NCBI GenBank assembly: GCA_047602295.1
Contig: JASGHP010000001.1
Span: 4,092,001 to 4,156,000, forward strand
Length of the DNA: 64,000 nucleotides
Source of the DNA: JACMLD01 sp047602295
GTDB lineage: Bacteria; Bacteroidota; Bacteroidia; Chitinophagales; Chitinophagaceae
Direction of reading: 5' to 3'
Shown here one piece after another: positions 35,387 to 43,895 of this stretch (position 1 is the first letter of the stretch; every line of letters begins with the position of its first letter). The notes below the pieces were generated by a model. That model was not told the DNA's origin and searched no databases. It worked only from the letters and a program-made list of their open reading frames with translations. The translations under genes and the position numbers were made by a program.

Positions 35387-36664
35387 TTATTGTTTTACAA
35401 ATTCTACGCGGCGGTTATTGGCTTTTCCTTCCGGTGTGCTGTTATCAGACATTGGTTTGCTGTCTCCAAAGCCTTTGCTGGCAAGCCTTGCAGCATCTAT
35501 GCCCATATTTACCAGTTGTTGTTTTACCGCATCGGCACGTTGCTGAGATAGTGTAAGATTGTGTGGTGCTGTGCCCGTGTTGTCTGTATGTCCATCCACT
35601 TCAAACCTCAGATCCGGGTTATTTTTCATGATGCCTGCAATCATGTTTAATGTGCCCATGCTTTCCGGCTTAATAGTGGCTTTGTCTATATCGAAATTGA
35701 TACCGTGCGTTATTATCTTTTCATCCGTAAACTTTTTGGCCAACAGGTTCATGCCACCGCCGTTTGCAATTCTTATATTGCTTACTACTATTGGCAATGA
35801 TGCGCTACCAATACCTTCTATATCAAATGCGCCTGGCATTACACCTAAATTGGGAACGGTGATGACGCGGTATTGATCTACATATACTTTAAGCTGGTTG
35901 GCTTTGTACGCAATGGCTATATGGTGCCACCTGCCTGAATAATTCTTACCATTCAGTTCATCAGGGTAGTTGCTTACCAGTTGCACATTGGCAGACTTTG
36001 CTTCTACCATAATGGCAGACCAGATATTGCCGTGCGAGATATCTACCTGTGCTATATCTCTTGTTGCCTGTGCCGCATCACTAACTGTTTTATAGAAATA
36101 CAAGTGTGGGCCATAACCACCCGGCGGTGCATAATTGTCAAACTCAATGGTAAAACTGTCTTTCAGGTAAGCGGTTGATTTTATCAGCGGGCTTACGTGC
36201 GCAAAGTTTCCCTCAGTAAGCAACAAAGCATTTTTTCCGCTTACATTATTCATTACTCCTTGCCCTTTTCCTAAATTCCAATGCGCAGGAAATTCTCCGG
36301 GTTGATCGTCCTGGAAATTATCTTCAAACACTATTTTGTCGCCGGGCACAAAATCGTAATTGTTGTAGGCAGCCATAGAAGGCTGTGTTTGTGCAAAAGA
36401 TTGCGGTGTTGCTGCAGTAGCACTGTTAGCAGCATTGTTGGCAGCAGGGTTTTCATTTTTTTTCTTTTTGAACAAACCCCTGATGGCATTATCAGCTTTA
36501 TTAACACCGGCATTTGCTTCGGCATTAATTTCACTGTTTGCTTTGTTGGTGGCTGCGTTTTGTACAGCTTTGTTGGGGTCTGTTATTTGCGCAGTGGCCC
36601 GCAAAAAAAAGATGAGTATGAAAGCGGCAGAAAAAATATTTTTCATTTTTTGCTTTATTTTCAT
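35387..36664 (-). CDS. OmpA-family protein with lectin/LamG-like domain
   Basis: 425-aa exported protein. After the signal peptide (MKNIFSAAFILIFFLRATAQ part) comes an Asn/Ala-rich helical stretch (NKAVQNAATNKANSE ... NKADNAI), then a concanavalin-like domain (about 105-300: 'FEDNFQDDQPGEFPAHWNLGKG', 'FTIEFDNY', 'WHHIAIAYKANQLKVYVDQYRV'), and a C-terminal OmpA peptidoglycan-binding domain (about 318-425: 'ITHGINFDIDKATIKPES', 'FEVDGHTDNTG', 'LSQQRADAVKQQLVNMGID', 'NRRVEFVKQ'). It would anchor the outer layer to peptidoglycan while displaying a ligand-binding module. First gene of the operon. A TAGTTTTG -7 match (36666-36673, minus) lies so close upstream that the second Met (36646) might be the real start. 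Confidence 0.85.
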   Translation of the reverse strand: MKIKQKMKNIFSAAFILIFFLRATAQITDPNKAVQNAATNKANSEINAEANAGVNKADNAIRGLFKKKKNENPAANNAANSATAATPQSFAQTQPSMAAYNNYDFVPGDKIVFEDNFQDDQPGEFPAHWNLGKGQGVMNNVSGKNALLLTEGNFAHVSPLIKSTAYLKDSFTIEFDNYAPPGGYGPHLYFYKTVSDAAQATRDIAQVDISHGNIWSAIMVEAKSANVQLVSNYPDELNGKNYSGRWHHIAIAYKANQLKVYVDQYRVITVPNLGVMPGAFDIEGIGSASLPIVVSNIRIANGGGMNLLAKKFTDEKIITHGINFDIDKATIKPESMGTLNMIAGIMKNNPDLRFEVDGHTDNTGTAPHNLTLSQQRADAVKQQLVNMGIDAARLASKGFGDSKPMSDNSTPEGKANNRRVEFVKQ

Positions 36665-36763
36665 ACAAAACTAGAACCCCCTCAAAAGACGCTTTTCCCC
36701 CAAAAAGGGGAATTTTTAGAATTCAGAAATATCCACTTTTGTTATAGACAGACTTTACTATTT

Positions 36764-38749
36764 ATGCGCAACATCTATAAATATGTGCTGGCATATCTTC
36801 TTGTTGTATTAATAACAGGTATTGATAGTACCAAAGCACAAGCTCCATTAACCAATAAAGACAGTTTATTGCAACAACTTGCTATTGCCAAAGAAGACAG
36901 CAATAAAGTAAAGCTGTTGCTGGATGTTGGTTATGTGTTTGAAAGAAATTCTCCGGATTCTGCAGATCAATATTACCAGCTTGCAGGTGCATTGAGTGAT
37001 AAACTGCATTACGTGGTGGGAAAACTAAAATACATTTCTTACCACACTGCTGTACTGAACATGCACGATAAATATGCAGAAAGTCTTGTCTTCAACCTGC
37101 AGGCTATTGAACTTGCCAAAAGCATTCATAATGATCTGCAGGCTGCCGTTGCCTATGGCAATGCAGGCGCCAGTTATTATGGATTGAAAGATTATACCAA
37201 ATGCATTGACTGCTTCCTGGAGGCTGAAAAAATTCTGCAAAAGATAAACGATAAAAGAAGGCTTACACTTACCTATGGCAATCTTACAGGATTGTTTAAT
37301 CAACTAAACCAATACGACAAAGCTTATGCTTACGGACTAAAAGCCATTGCTGCCAGTAAAGAAGTGAATGATGATTACTCGCTGGAAGAAAGCCTGGAAA
37401 ACACCGGCAATACATTAGACTATATGAAGAAAAGCGATTCTGCTTTGTTATTGCTGCAACAGGCAGCAGCAATGGCAAAAAAGCTAAATGATAAACTGGT
37501 ATTTCTTAATTCATCTATCAATATTGCTGATATTTATTTTGGCAGGCAAGACTATAACGCCATGAAGAAATATGCCGAAGAAGCAATTGCTGCAGCCAAT
37601 GAAATAGGCAATAAAGAAGGCGTTGGCAAGGCAATGAATTTTATTGGCTATTATTATTTCTACAACAAAAATTATGACTCTGCCAGTACTTACGCCAACA
37701 AAGGATTAAGCATAGCACGAGAAAACAATGTACCTGAGGCCATTGAAAACAATTACCAGTTGCTTGGTTATATCAGCCTGGCCAATGGCAACCTGAAAGA
37801 TTTTCACCGCTATAAAGTATTAAAGGATTCTATACAAGATCTTATTTTCTCCAAGCAAATTTTATCCAACACACAAGACATAGAAGCAAAATATTCGCTG
37901 GAGAAAAAAGAAGCGCAGATACAAAACCTGCACCAGGAACAACAGATACAACACCTGCAGTTGAAACAAAACCGCAACACCATTGTATCGCTTATCATAT
38001 TTATACTACTGCTTGGTGGCAGCGGCTTTTTAATATTTCGCAACACGCAACAAAAAAGAAAGATCCAGCAGCAACGCATCACCGAGCTGGAAAAAGAAAA
38101 ACAATTTATGGCTGCAGAAGCGGTATTGCAGGGGCAGGAAGAAGAACGCTCCCGTCTTGCCAAAGATTTGCACGACGGGCTGGGCGGTATTCTATCAGGC
38201 GTAAAACATTCCTTTAATAATATGAAAAGCAATTTTATAATTAGCCAGGAAAGCGTTGATGCTTTTGACAGAACCATGGTGCTGCTGGACAAATCTATTA
38301 GTGAGCTAAGAAATATCTCTCACAACATGATGCCGGAAGCTTTGCTGCGGTTTGGGCTGGATACAGCCTTGCGTGATTACTGCAACAGCATCAACCGCAA
38401 TGCCAGTCTGCAAATTACCTATCAGTCTTTTGAGCTGCACGATGAGGACATTGAAAAATCTAAAGCTTCTGTTATTTATCGGGTGATACAAGAGTTGTTG
38501 AACAATATGCTAAAACATGCCAATGCAAGTACCGCATTGGTTCAATTGGTGCGCAACAACAATGCACTTAGCATTACCGTGGAAGACAATGGAAAAGGTT
38601 TCAACAAAAGCGAGGCAGAAAATACAGAAGGCATTGGCATGAAGAACATTAAACACCGCATCAATTACTTAAACGGGCAACTGGATATACAAACTGCCGA
38701 AGGCGCTGGTGTATCTGTTACCATTGAAATACCCAATATTGCAGCATGA
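36764..38749 (+). CDS. TPR sensor histidine kinase (HisKA_3 type)
   Basis: 661-aa sensor kinase. Signal/anchor at 1-25, then a long tetratricopeptide region (about 30-395, repeated 'Y..A..YA..AI' helices), a transmembrane helix at about 404-424 (TIVSLIIFILLLGGSGFLIF), a coiled coil, and a NarL-type kinase core with phospho-acceptor His in KDLHDGLGG (about residue 468) and a HATPase domain ('IQELLNNMLKHANAS', 'VEDNGKGF', 'GIGMKNIKHR'). The periplasmic TPRs should sense a protein or peptide. ATG 36764 is chosen since it begins the signal; upstream in-frame starts overlap the divergent gene. Overlaps the regulator gene by four bases (ATGA-type). Confidence 0.88.
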   Translation: MRNIYKYVLAYLLVVLITGIDSTKAQAPLTNKDSLLQQLAIAKEDSNKVKLLLDVGYVFERNSPDSADQYYQLAGALSDKLHYVVGKLKYISYHTAVLNMHDKYAESLVFNLQAIELAKSIHNDLQAAVAYGNAGASYYGLKDYTKCIDCFLEAEKILQKINDKRRLTLTYGNLTGLFNQLNQYDKAYAYGLKAIAASKEVNDDYSLEESLENTGNTLDYMKKSDSALLLLQQAAAMAKKLNDKLVFLNSSINIADIYFGRQDYNAMKKYAEEAIAAANEIGNKEGVGKAMNFIGYYYFYNKNYDSASTYANKGLSIARENNVPEAIENNYQLLGYISLANGNLKDFHRYKVLKDSIQDLIFSKQILSNTQDIEAKYSLEKKEAQIQNLHQEQQIQHLQLKQNRNTIVSLIIFILLLGGSGFLIFRNTQQKRKIQQQRITELEKEKQFMAAEAVLQGQEEERSRLAKDLHDGLGGILSGVKHSFNNMKSNFIISQESVDAFDRTMVLLDKSISELRNISHNMMPEALLRFGLDTALRDYCNSINRNASLQITYQSFELHDEDIEKSKASVIYRVIQELLNNMLKHANASTALVQLVRNNNALSITVEDNGKGFNKSEAENTEGIGMKNIKHRINYLNGQLDIQTAEGAGVSVTIEIPNIAA

Positions 38750-39366
38750 TAAAAGTATTTATTATAGATGATCACCAGGTGGTAACTGAAGGCATTTGCG
38801 CCTTATTGCAAAACGAATCTGGCATAGAATGGATGGGCAGTTGCAAAAAGCCGTCTGATCTTTTATTGCTGCTGAAAAAAGATCAACCTGATGTGCTGTT
38901 GATGGATATTAACCTGCCAGAAATAAATGGATTGGATCTTTGTGAGCAGGTAAAGAAATTATATCCTGCTATTCACATACTGGCGCTTAGCACTTCTGAT
39001 GAAGCCAGCACCATCAACCGGATGTTGCACAATGGCGCTTCCGGTTATTTATTAAAAGATGCCAATAAAAAGGAAATTCTTACTGCTATACAAGAGGTGG
39101 TGAAAGGAAGGCAGTTCATGAACTATTCTGTAGCCGAGATTATTAAGGCTGATAAAGTAAAAGCCAATTCGCTGCCGTTGCTTACCAAAAGAGAAAGAGA
39201 AATACTGGCATTAATTGCTGAAGGATTAACCAATCCTGAAATAGCCACCCAGTTGTTTGTAACTGTTACCACGGTAGATTCTCACAGAAAAAACATGCTA
39301 ACAAAATTTGGCGCCAAAAATACGGCTGCATTAATAAAGATTGCAATTGTGAATAAGCTGATATAG
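38746..39366 (+). CDS. NarL/LuxR-type response regulator
   Basis: 206-aa two-component regulator: receiver domain with acidic residues at positions 8-9, phospho-acceptor Asp in LLMDINLPEI (about 54), and a GYLLKD signature; C-terminal LuxR-type helix-turn-helix (about 145-206, 'LTKREREILALIAEGLTNPEIA..LFVTVTTVDSHRKNM'). Translationally coupled to the TPR kinase. It is divergent from the exported-protein operon, a plausible target. Confidence 0.92.
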   Translation: MIKVFIIDDHQVVTEGICALLQNESGIEWMGSCKKPSDLLLLLKKDQPDVLLMDINLPEINGLDLCEQVKKLYPAIHILALSTSDEASTINRMLHNGASGYLLKDANKKEILTAIQEVVKGRQFMNYSVAEIIKADKVKANSLPLLTKREREILALIAEGLTNPEIATQLFVTVTTVDSHRKNMLTKFGAKNTAALIKIAIVNKLI

Positions 39367-39807
39367 TGGGGAGTGGTGAGTGGGGAGAGAGGAATTAGTA
39401 ATTAGTAATTAATAATTAGTAATTCATTATCTCGCTATTTAAAATCCACGGGATGCTTGCAGGGAACAAATTAGTAATTAGTAACTGGTAATTCATTTAA
39501 CGCCCCGGGCTACACCCGGGGCTATTTATATTATGCCCTTTCAGGGCTTGCTTAAGTTGTAATCGTCGTTACAAACAAAGCCTAATTCCTAATTCCAAAT
39601 CCCTAATTCCAAGTAACCATTCAGCCAATCAACCAACTTAAAACCTAAAACTTATCACTTATCACTTACAACACCCGGGGCTATTTATATTATGTCCTTT
39701 CAGGGCTTTGCAACGGCATGATGATATAATTCATCAACGCCCAATTCCTAATTCCTAATTAACCACTCCCCCAAACTTAAAACTTACCACTTAAAACTTA
39801 CAACTCC
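39367..39807. repeat. repeat-filled spacer: AATTAGT words, REP-like palindromes, TAAGT words
   Basis: Contains iterated TTAGTAATTAG words (39398-39425), a perfect palindrome GCCCCGGG-CTACA-CCCGGGGC (about 39502-39522) followed by GCCCTTTCAGGGC (39555-39567), and a second partial palindrome copy at 39672-39710 joined directly to ACTTATCACTTACAAC words. Similar GC palindromes build the array at 43229. No gene. Confidence 0.7.
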
Positions 39808-40950
39808 CTAAGCCGTAAACGTTCCCCCATTATTCATACATGCCTTCCGTACAATGTTGATGGAGTTCCAGTATTTATCTTTTACGATGATATAGGTGAT
39901 GGCAAGTCCCTCTGCGTACATAGCGATGGTTTCTTCAATAACTTTTGATATTTCCCTAAACTCGTTGCCGGCAAAAATAATAGTGTAATTGCCATTGCTG
40001 GTAGTGCTGAAAAGTTCCAGCTGCCCTTTGGCATACATTTCCACGGCAACAGACAACTCCAACTCAAACGTTTTTATCTTCTCACTCGTTTCGTAGTCAG
40101 CCAAACCATCCAGGGCCGATCCTTCAAACTTAATATGCACCGATGATATCCATGGATAGGGTACTGTTTCCTCCCTGCACAGCAGGTAACGGTTGGGTAT
40201 ATTCATTTTAATGGGCAGGCCACCATCTACAGGCGCTACGTCCATTACTGCATGCTTATCCTCCGCATCCTTATTATCATCTCTTTTAACGTCTTTGTAC
40301 TTCTCCACAAATTCTTTTTCTCTCCAGTGCAGGAAATCTTTTAGCTTGGTAATGGGAATAAGGTCTGGATCGCCGGCCTTGTATTCTCTGATGTTCATTT
40401 GATCAATCATGGTAAGCATCTCCAACTCCCCTATCAATTGCATCACAAAATTGTAGCAGGCAAATTCTGTTCTTAGCGTTTCTTCATCTTTCTGTCGCTT
40501 TTTAAATATCAAGGTAATGTCGATAAGATCCGGCAGATCCGGATGTTCTGTGCTGATAAAAGCAACATCATTAAGTGTAAATGAAGCATCATCGCGGTTC
40601 ACCAGTTTATGCGGCGCCACCTCCTGCATCAGCCCTGTAAACTTCCAGCCGGGCAATGCAGGTGCTGCTGCCGCTAACTCTTCTGCAAATACAATATTTT
40701 TTATTAGCGACTGAACAACAAACACAAGCTCTATTGTTCCGTCATCTAAAAAACCCATTGCAAAGCTCAGTTCTTTGTTTACCTTATCCAGTCGGCTTCT
40801 GAAAATAGTATAAAACTCGCCATCCGGGGTTCTGTTTTTTTGCAACATATAATGAAACCAGCTGTGGTGCTCTTCAAACCATTCCCAAAAACTTTCATAA
40901 TCATAAATTTCATTCTCTTCGTTGATATATGGGAAACGTACTAGTGGCAT
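39808..40950 (-). CDS. hypothetical cytoplasmic protein
   Basis: 380 aa, acidic, no signal peptide or membrane segment. The N-terminal 'FWEWFEEHHSWFHYML' and central 'DGTIELVFVVQSLIKNIVFAEELAAAAPALPGWKF' resemble a small family (DUF695-like) in which an LVISADG segment precedes AAPELPGW, but I can only claim weak similarity. Two related halves may exist (about 1-170, 255-380). No neighbours indicate a role; flanked on both sides by repeat spacers. Confidence 0.7.
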   Translation of the reverse strand: MPLVRFPYINEENEIYDYESFWEWFEEHHSWFHYMLQKNRTPDGEFYTIFRSRLDKVNKELSFAMGFLDDGTIELVFVVQSLIKNIVFAEELAAAAPALPGWKFTGLMQEVAPHKLVNRDDASFTLNDVAFISTEHPDLPDLIDITLIFKKRQKDEETLRTEFACYNFVMQLIGELEMLTMIDQMNIREYKAGDPDLIPITKLKDFLHWREKEFVEKYKDVKRDDNKDAEDKHAVMDVAPVDGGLPIKMNIPNRYLLCREETVPYPWISSVHIKFEGSALDGLADYETSEKIKTFELELSVAVEMYAKGQLELFSTTSNGNYTIIFAGNEFREISKVIEETIAMYAEGLAITYIIVKDKYWNSINIVRKACMNNGGTFTA

Positions 40951-41073
40951 ACTATCATTTTATTTTGTTTGTCAATACAAGATGACTATCGTGCTACGGT
41001 TAATTCAAGCAACATATTTGTGTGCAAATAAAACCGTGTTAAGCCAATTTTTATTTATTCGTCAATACGGCAA

Positions 41074-41688
41074 CTATCCTTTGTAACTGCAGGATACAAT
41101 TTCGCTGCGCTGGCCTACTTCATTGTTGTTTATCATGCCAACACCATAGTATTCATTTTCCTGCACAGTGTTTGCTACCAGTGGCAATCGCTTATCTATA
41201 AAGGCACTTACAGTGGCTACACCAATCAATGTCCATGCGCCGGCGTTTATCCTGCTATAGATAGCAATGGCATGCACTTTTCTCTTTTTAAATCTTATCT
41301 CCGGACGGCCACCACTTACCTTTACCTGTATAACAGGTTTAAAATCTGCCAGGTCTTCTATAGTACCGGGCTTGTCTACAATCTGCAATTGTTCGCCAAT
41401 ATCATCCGTATAATTTGGGTTCGATTTAATACGATTGGCGTATTTGGTCATCATTCTTCTGCAAGTATCTAAGGCATGATCTCTTGTAGCCATTGCTTTC
41501 TTTGCAGCTTCATTGGCCTGGTTGGTTTCATCAATCTTACTGTTGAGGTCTTGCAAAGCAGCTATCACAACTGCTGCTTCCGATTGAGAATCGCCCAGCT
41601 TACCTACTATTGCAGGCAGTGAGCCTACAATGTTTGAAGCCCATAATTTAGTGGCAGGAATGTTTGTGGGAAAAAATCGCTTTTTCAT
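41074..41688 (-). CDS. helical plus fibronectin type III-like protein
   Basis: 204 aa, no signal peptide. N-terminal half is helical and rich in Ala/Asn/Asp ('LNSKIDETNQANEAAKKAMATRDHALDTCRRMMTKYANRI'), the C-terminal half beta-rich ('VKVSGGRPEIRFKKRKVHAIAIYSRINAGAWTLIGVATVSAFIDKR', 'ANTVQENEYYGVGMINN'). Same layout and length as the protein at 15769-16386, so probably a paralogue. ATG 41688 chosen; upstream extension would run into the 42-bp repeat leader. Function unknown. Confidence 0.7.
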   Translation of the reverse strand: MKKRFFPTNIPATKLWASNIVGSLPAIVGKLGDSQSEAAVVIAALQDLNSKIDETNQANEAAKKAMATRDHALDTCRRMMTKYANRIKSNPNYTDDIGEQLQIVDKPGTIEDLADFKPVIQVKVSGGRPEIRFKKRKVHAIAIYSRINAGAWTLIGVATVSAFIDKRLPLVANTVQENEYYGVGMINNNEVGQRSEIVSCSYKG

Positions 41689-41753
41689 TTTTTGTTTTTT
41701 TAAAGGATAAAGAATTACGTTATCATTGATGTGTACAACCAATTTTATATTGT

Positions 41754-42041
41754 TTGTATTTTTTTAAGCTTGTTTCCTGCTCTGCCGGCTTTGTTTGCAC
41801 TTCTCTTCAATTTGTTGCTTGCATTACCGGCGTTGTTTGCATTTCTCTTCTACCTGTTGCCTGCTTCACCGGTATTGTTTCTCCCCTTCTTCAACTTGTT
41901 CTTTGTGTTATCGGTGTTGTTTGTTGTTCTCTTAACTTTGTTCACTGCTTCATCGGCATTGTTTATCCTGCTCTGCAAACTGTTCTTTGCGTCACCGGCG
42001 TTGTTTACACCCCTCATCAACCCTGCAGAACAAAATAACAA
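41754..42041 (-). pseudogene. decayed 14-residue-repeat ORF (42-bp tandem repeats)
   Basis: On the minus strand the frame runs from a TTG near 42041 to a stop near 41745 with one in-frame TAG (about 41850). It encodes 14-residue units of the form NNAG-A-NKLKR (NNAGDAKNSLQSRI, NNADEAVNKVKRTT, NNTDNTKNKLKKGR, and two more after the stop). The 42-base period is visible in the DNA (TTGTTTGCACTTCTC on the plus strand). A hydrophobic lead (IFALLFCSAG) precedes the repeats. The Asn/Ala/Lys helices resemble the linker in the OmpA-domain protein at 35387-36664. It may be a gene remnant or only a minisatellite. Confidence 0.4.
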
Positions 42042-42116
42042 AGCAAAAATTTCTTCGGCAATACGTAAATACTACCAATTCTGGACCATGATTAAAGGAT
42101 TTTAGGATTGAAGGAC

Positions 42117-42250
42117 TTAAGAAGTTTTAAGTTGTAAGTGGTAAGTTATAAGTTGGAAGAACGTTTAGTTAGTAATTAGCAATTAGTAATTGATAATTAG
42201 TAATTAGGGATTGATCAATTTTAAGTTTTGAGAAGCTTTTGCCTGTCATG
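42117..42250. repeat. TAAGT and AATTAGT word repeats
   Basis: Iterated GTTGTAAGTGGTAAGTTATAAG words run directly into TTAGCAATTAGTAATTGATAATT words. Part of the 41689-42610 spacer, which is otherwise filled with the elements listed next. Confidence 0.6.
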
Positions 42251-42358
42251 CTGCAAGCATCCTGTGGATTTGACATAGAGAGATGATGAGTATTTGAAGC
42301 ATCCTTAATCGCTGTCTCCACGGGATGTTTGCAACATGACGGTGAGTGCGTAAGTGAT

Positions 42359-42447
42359 TGTCTGAACCATGATTAAAGGATTTTAGGATTGAAGGACTTG
42401 CGCACTATCATGCTTATCCTTTAATCAAGTGAATCATGGTTCAGACA
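42359..42447. repeat. 89-bp palindromic element, TGTCTGAACC type
   Basis: Starts TGTCTGAACCATGATTAAAG and ends AATCATGGTTCAGACA, so the ends are inverted repeats of about 16 bases; the middle can pair weakly. Same length and ends as 49219-49307. Flanked by copies of the GCTGCAAGCATCC repeat (42242, 42315, 42451) and by partial copies at 42088 and 42540. Confidence 0.8.
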
Positions 42448-42567
42448 TCTTGCCTGTCATGCTGCAAGCATCGTGTGGACTTGGCATAGCAGCATGATGC
42501 AAGTCTGCGGGGACATGCGTTAGCAACATCATGCTAATCTTTTAATCCTTTAATCATGGTTCAGACA

Positions 42568-42575
42568 TACATTTG
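42568..42575 (+). promoter_or_regulatory. candidate -7 box for small membrane protein gene
   Basis: TACATTTG, exact TAnnTTTG match, 35 bases before the TTG start at 42611, at the very end of a palindromic repeat (GGTTCAGACAT). The element may have brought a promoter to this gene. Confidence 0.4.
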
Positions 42576-42610
42576 TTGTTAGAGTGTAAACAACCAAAAC
42601 CTATAACAAC

Positions 42611-43090
42611 TTGGAAGAAGACATTATGGTTTCAGGAGATGGCTCCCTGCGACTTACCAACCTGAGGATTTTATTTAGAACTGATAATGTTACAAAAGAA
42701 ATCCTGCTGAAAGATTATGAGAGCAGTTGTATTCGCACGGAGTATATAAAAGTTTATAAAACCCGATGTATTGTTGCTGCTATCCTAATAGCTATTTGCA
42801 TATTGCCTTATTTTATCTTAAAAAATTCTGAAGCAGCATTTATGGACATCATTAATAGTCCCTATGGTATCTTGATAGGCTTCCTTATGCTGTTGATTGC
42901 TTTTTTAGCAGGCCTCTTTCTTATTTTCTCCATTGTTTTATTGCTTTTGAGTAGAAGGCGCTTCCTGGAAATAAGCAGTCGTTTAGATACAATTATAGTT
43001 CCTATCAGCGCAGGGAATAGTTCAGTATACAAGTTTATGAAAGCAATAGAAAAGGCAAGTGGAGAATTGAAAGCTGTTATGCAAAAATGA
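42611..43090 (+). CDS. small membrane protein with bacterial PH-like N-terminus
   Basis: 159 aa. The first 35 residues (EEDIMVSGDGSLRLTNLRILFRTDNVTKEILLKDYESS) resemble the strands of small PH-like domains; two transmembrane helices follow (about 57-76 and 88-118), then a basic segment and a helical tail. The TTG at 42611 is used since the E-E-D lead belongs to the PH-like pattern; the ATG at 42626 is the alternative. Function unknown. Confidence 0.65.
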   Translation: MEEDIMVSGDGSLRLTNLRILFRTDNVTKEILLKDYESSCIRTEYIKVYKTRCIVAAILIAICILPYFILKNSEAAFMDIINSPYGILIGFLMLLIAFLAGLFLIFSIVLLLLSRRRFLEISSRLDTIIVPISAGNSSVYKFMKAIEKASGELKAVMQK

Positions 43091-43228
43091 GCAGGAAGCC
43101 CGGCGAGATTATTCAACCCTTACAGGGTTAGACGGAGTTCTTTGTTTCTCCCCGGATTGCAGCCGGAGTTATGTATATTAATCCCTTCGGGATTGGCGCC
43201 TGCTATTACGCCCTCCGCATGTTGTAAC

Positions 43229-43835
43229 CGCTCCGGGCTGCACCCGGAGCTATTTGATTACGCCCTTTCAGGGCTTGGTTTAAAATAATGATGTTACAAG
43301 CATGGCCTAATTCCAAATTCCTAATTCCAATTAATCAACAGAGCTTGATGTGTAATGATGGTGCTACACACATGCCCAATTACTAATTCTACTAACGCTC
43401 CGGGCTGCACCCGGAGCTATTTGATTACGCCCTTTCAGGGCTTGGTTTAAAATAATGATGTTACAAGCAAGGCCTAATTCCAAATTCCCAATTCCAATTA
43501 ATCAACAGAGCTTGATGTGTAATGATGATGCTATACACATGCCCAATTACTAATTCCACTAACGCTCAGGGCTGCACCCGGAGCTATTTGATTACGCCCT
43601 TTCAGGGCTTGGTTTAAAATAATGATGTTACAAGCATGGCCTAATTCCAAATTCCTAATTCCAATTAATCAACAGAGCTTGATGTGTAATGATGGTGCTA
43701 CACACATGCCCAATTACTAATTCTACTAACGCTCCGGGCTGCACCCGGAGCTATTTGATTACGCCCTTTCAGGGCTTTGTTTAAAGTAATGATGTTACAA
43801 GCAAGGCCTAATTCCAAATTCCTAATTCCAACCTC
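43229..43835. repeat. 167-bp tandem array, 3.6 copies
   Basis: Copies start at 43229, 43396, 43563 and 43730, exactly 167 bases apart, with few substitutions. Each unit has a perfect stem CTCCGGG-CTGCA-CCCGGAG, then GCCCTTTCAGGGC, then AATTCC words and TTAATCAACAGAGCTTGATG. Sequence just before the array (43105-43215) has diverged relatives (CCGGATTGCAGCCGG, ATCCCTTCGGGAT). No gene in 43091-43895. Confidence 0.9.
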
Positions 43836-43895
43836 CCAACACCAGCATCATGCCCAATTACTAATTATTAATTATTAATTACTAATTCCAAAACA

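Noticed and set aside
36281..36763. Upstream extension of the TPR kinase by about 160 residues
   Set aside because: It would overlap the OmpA-domain gene in the opposite direction and lacks a signal; the Met at 36764 directly begins a signal/anchor segment.
41731..42105. Plus-strand ORF of 124 Leu/Phe/Ala-rich residues across the 42-bp repeats
   Set aside because: It is the antisense reading of the tandem repeat; all six frames look repetitive there, and the hydrophobic pattern follows from the DNA period, not from a membrane protein.
43229..43835. Possible CRISPR array
   Set aside because: Repeats are contiguous 167-bp units without unique spacers, and no cas genes are near. The same applies to the 21-bp and 42-bp arrays.
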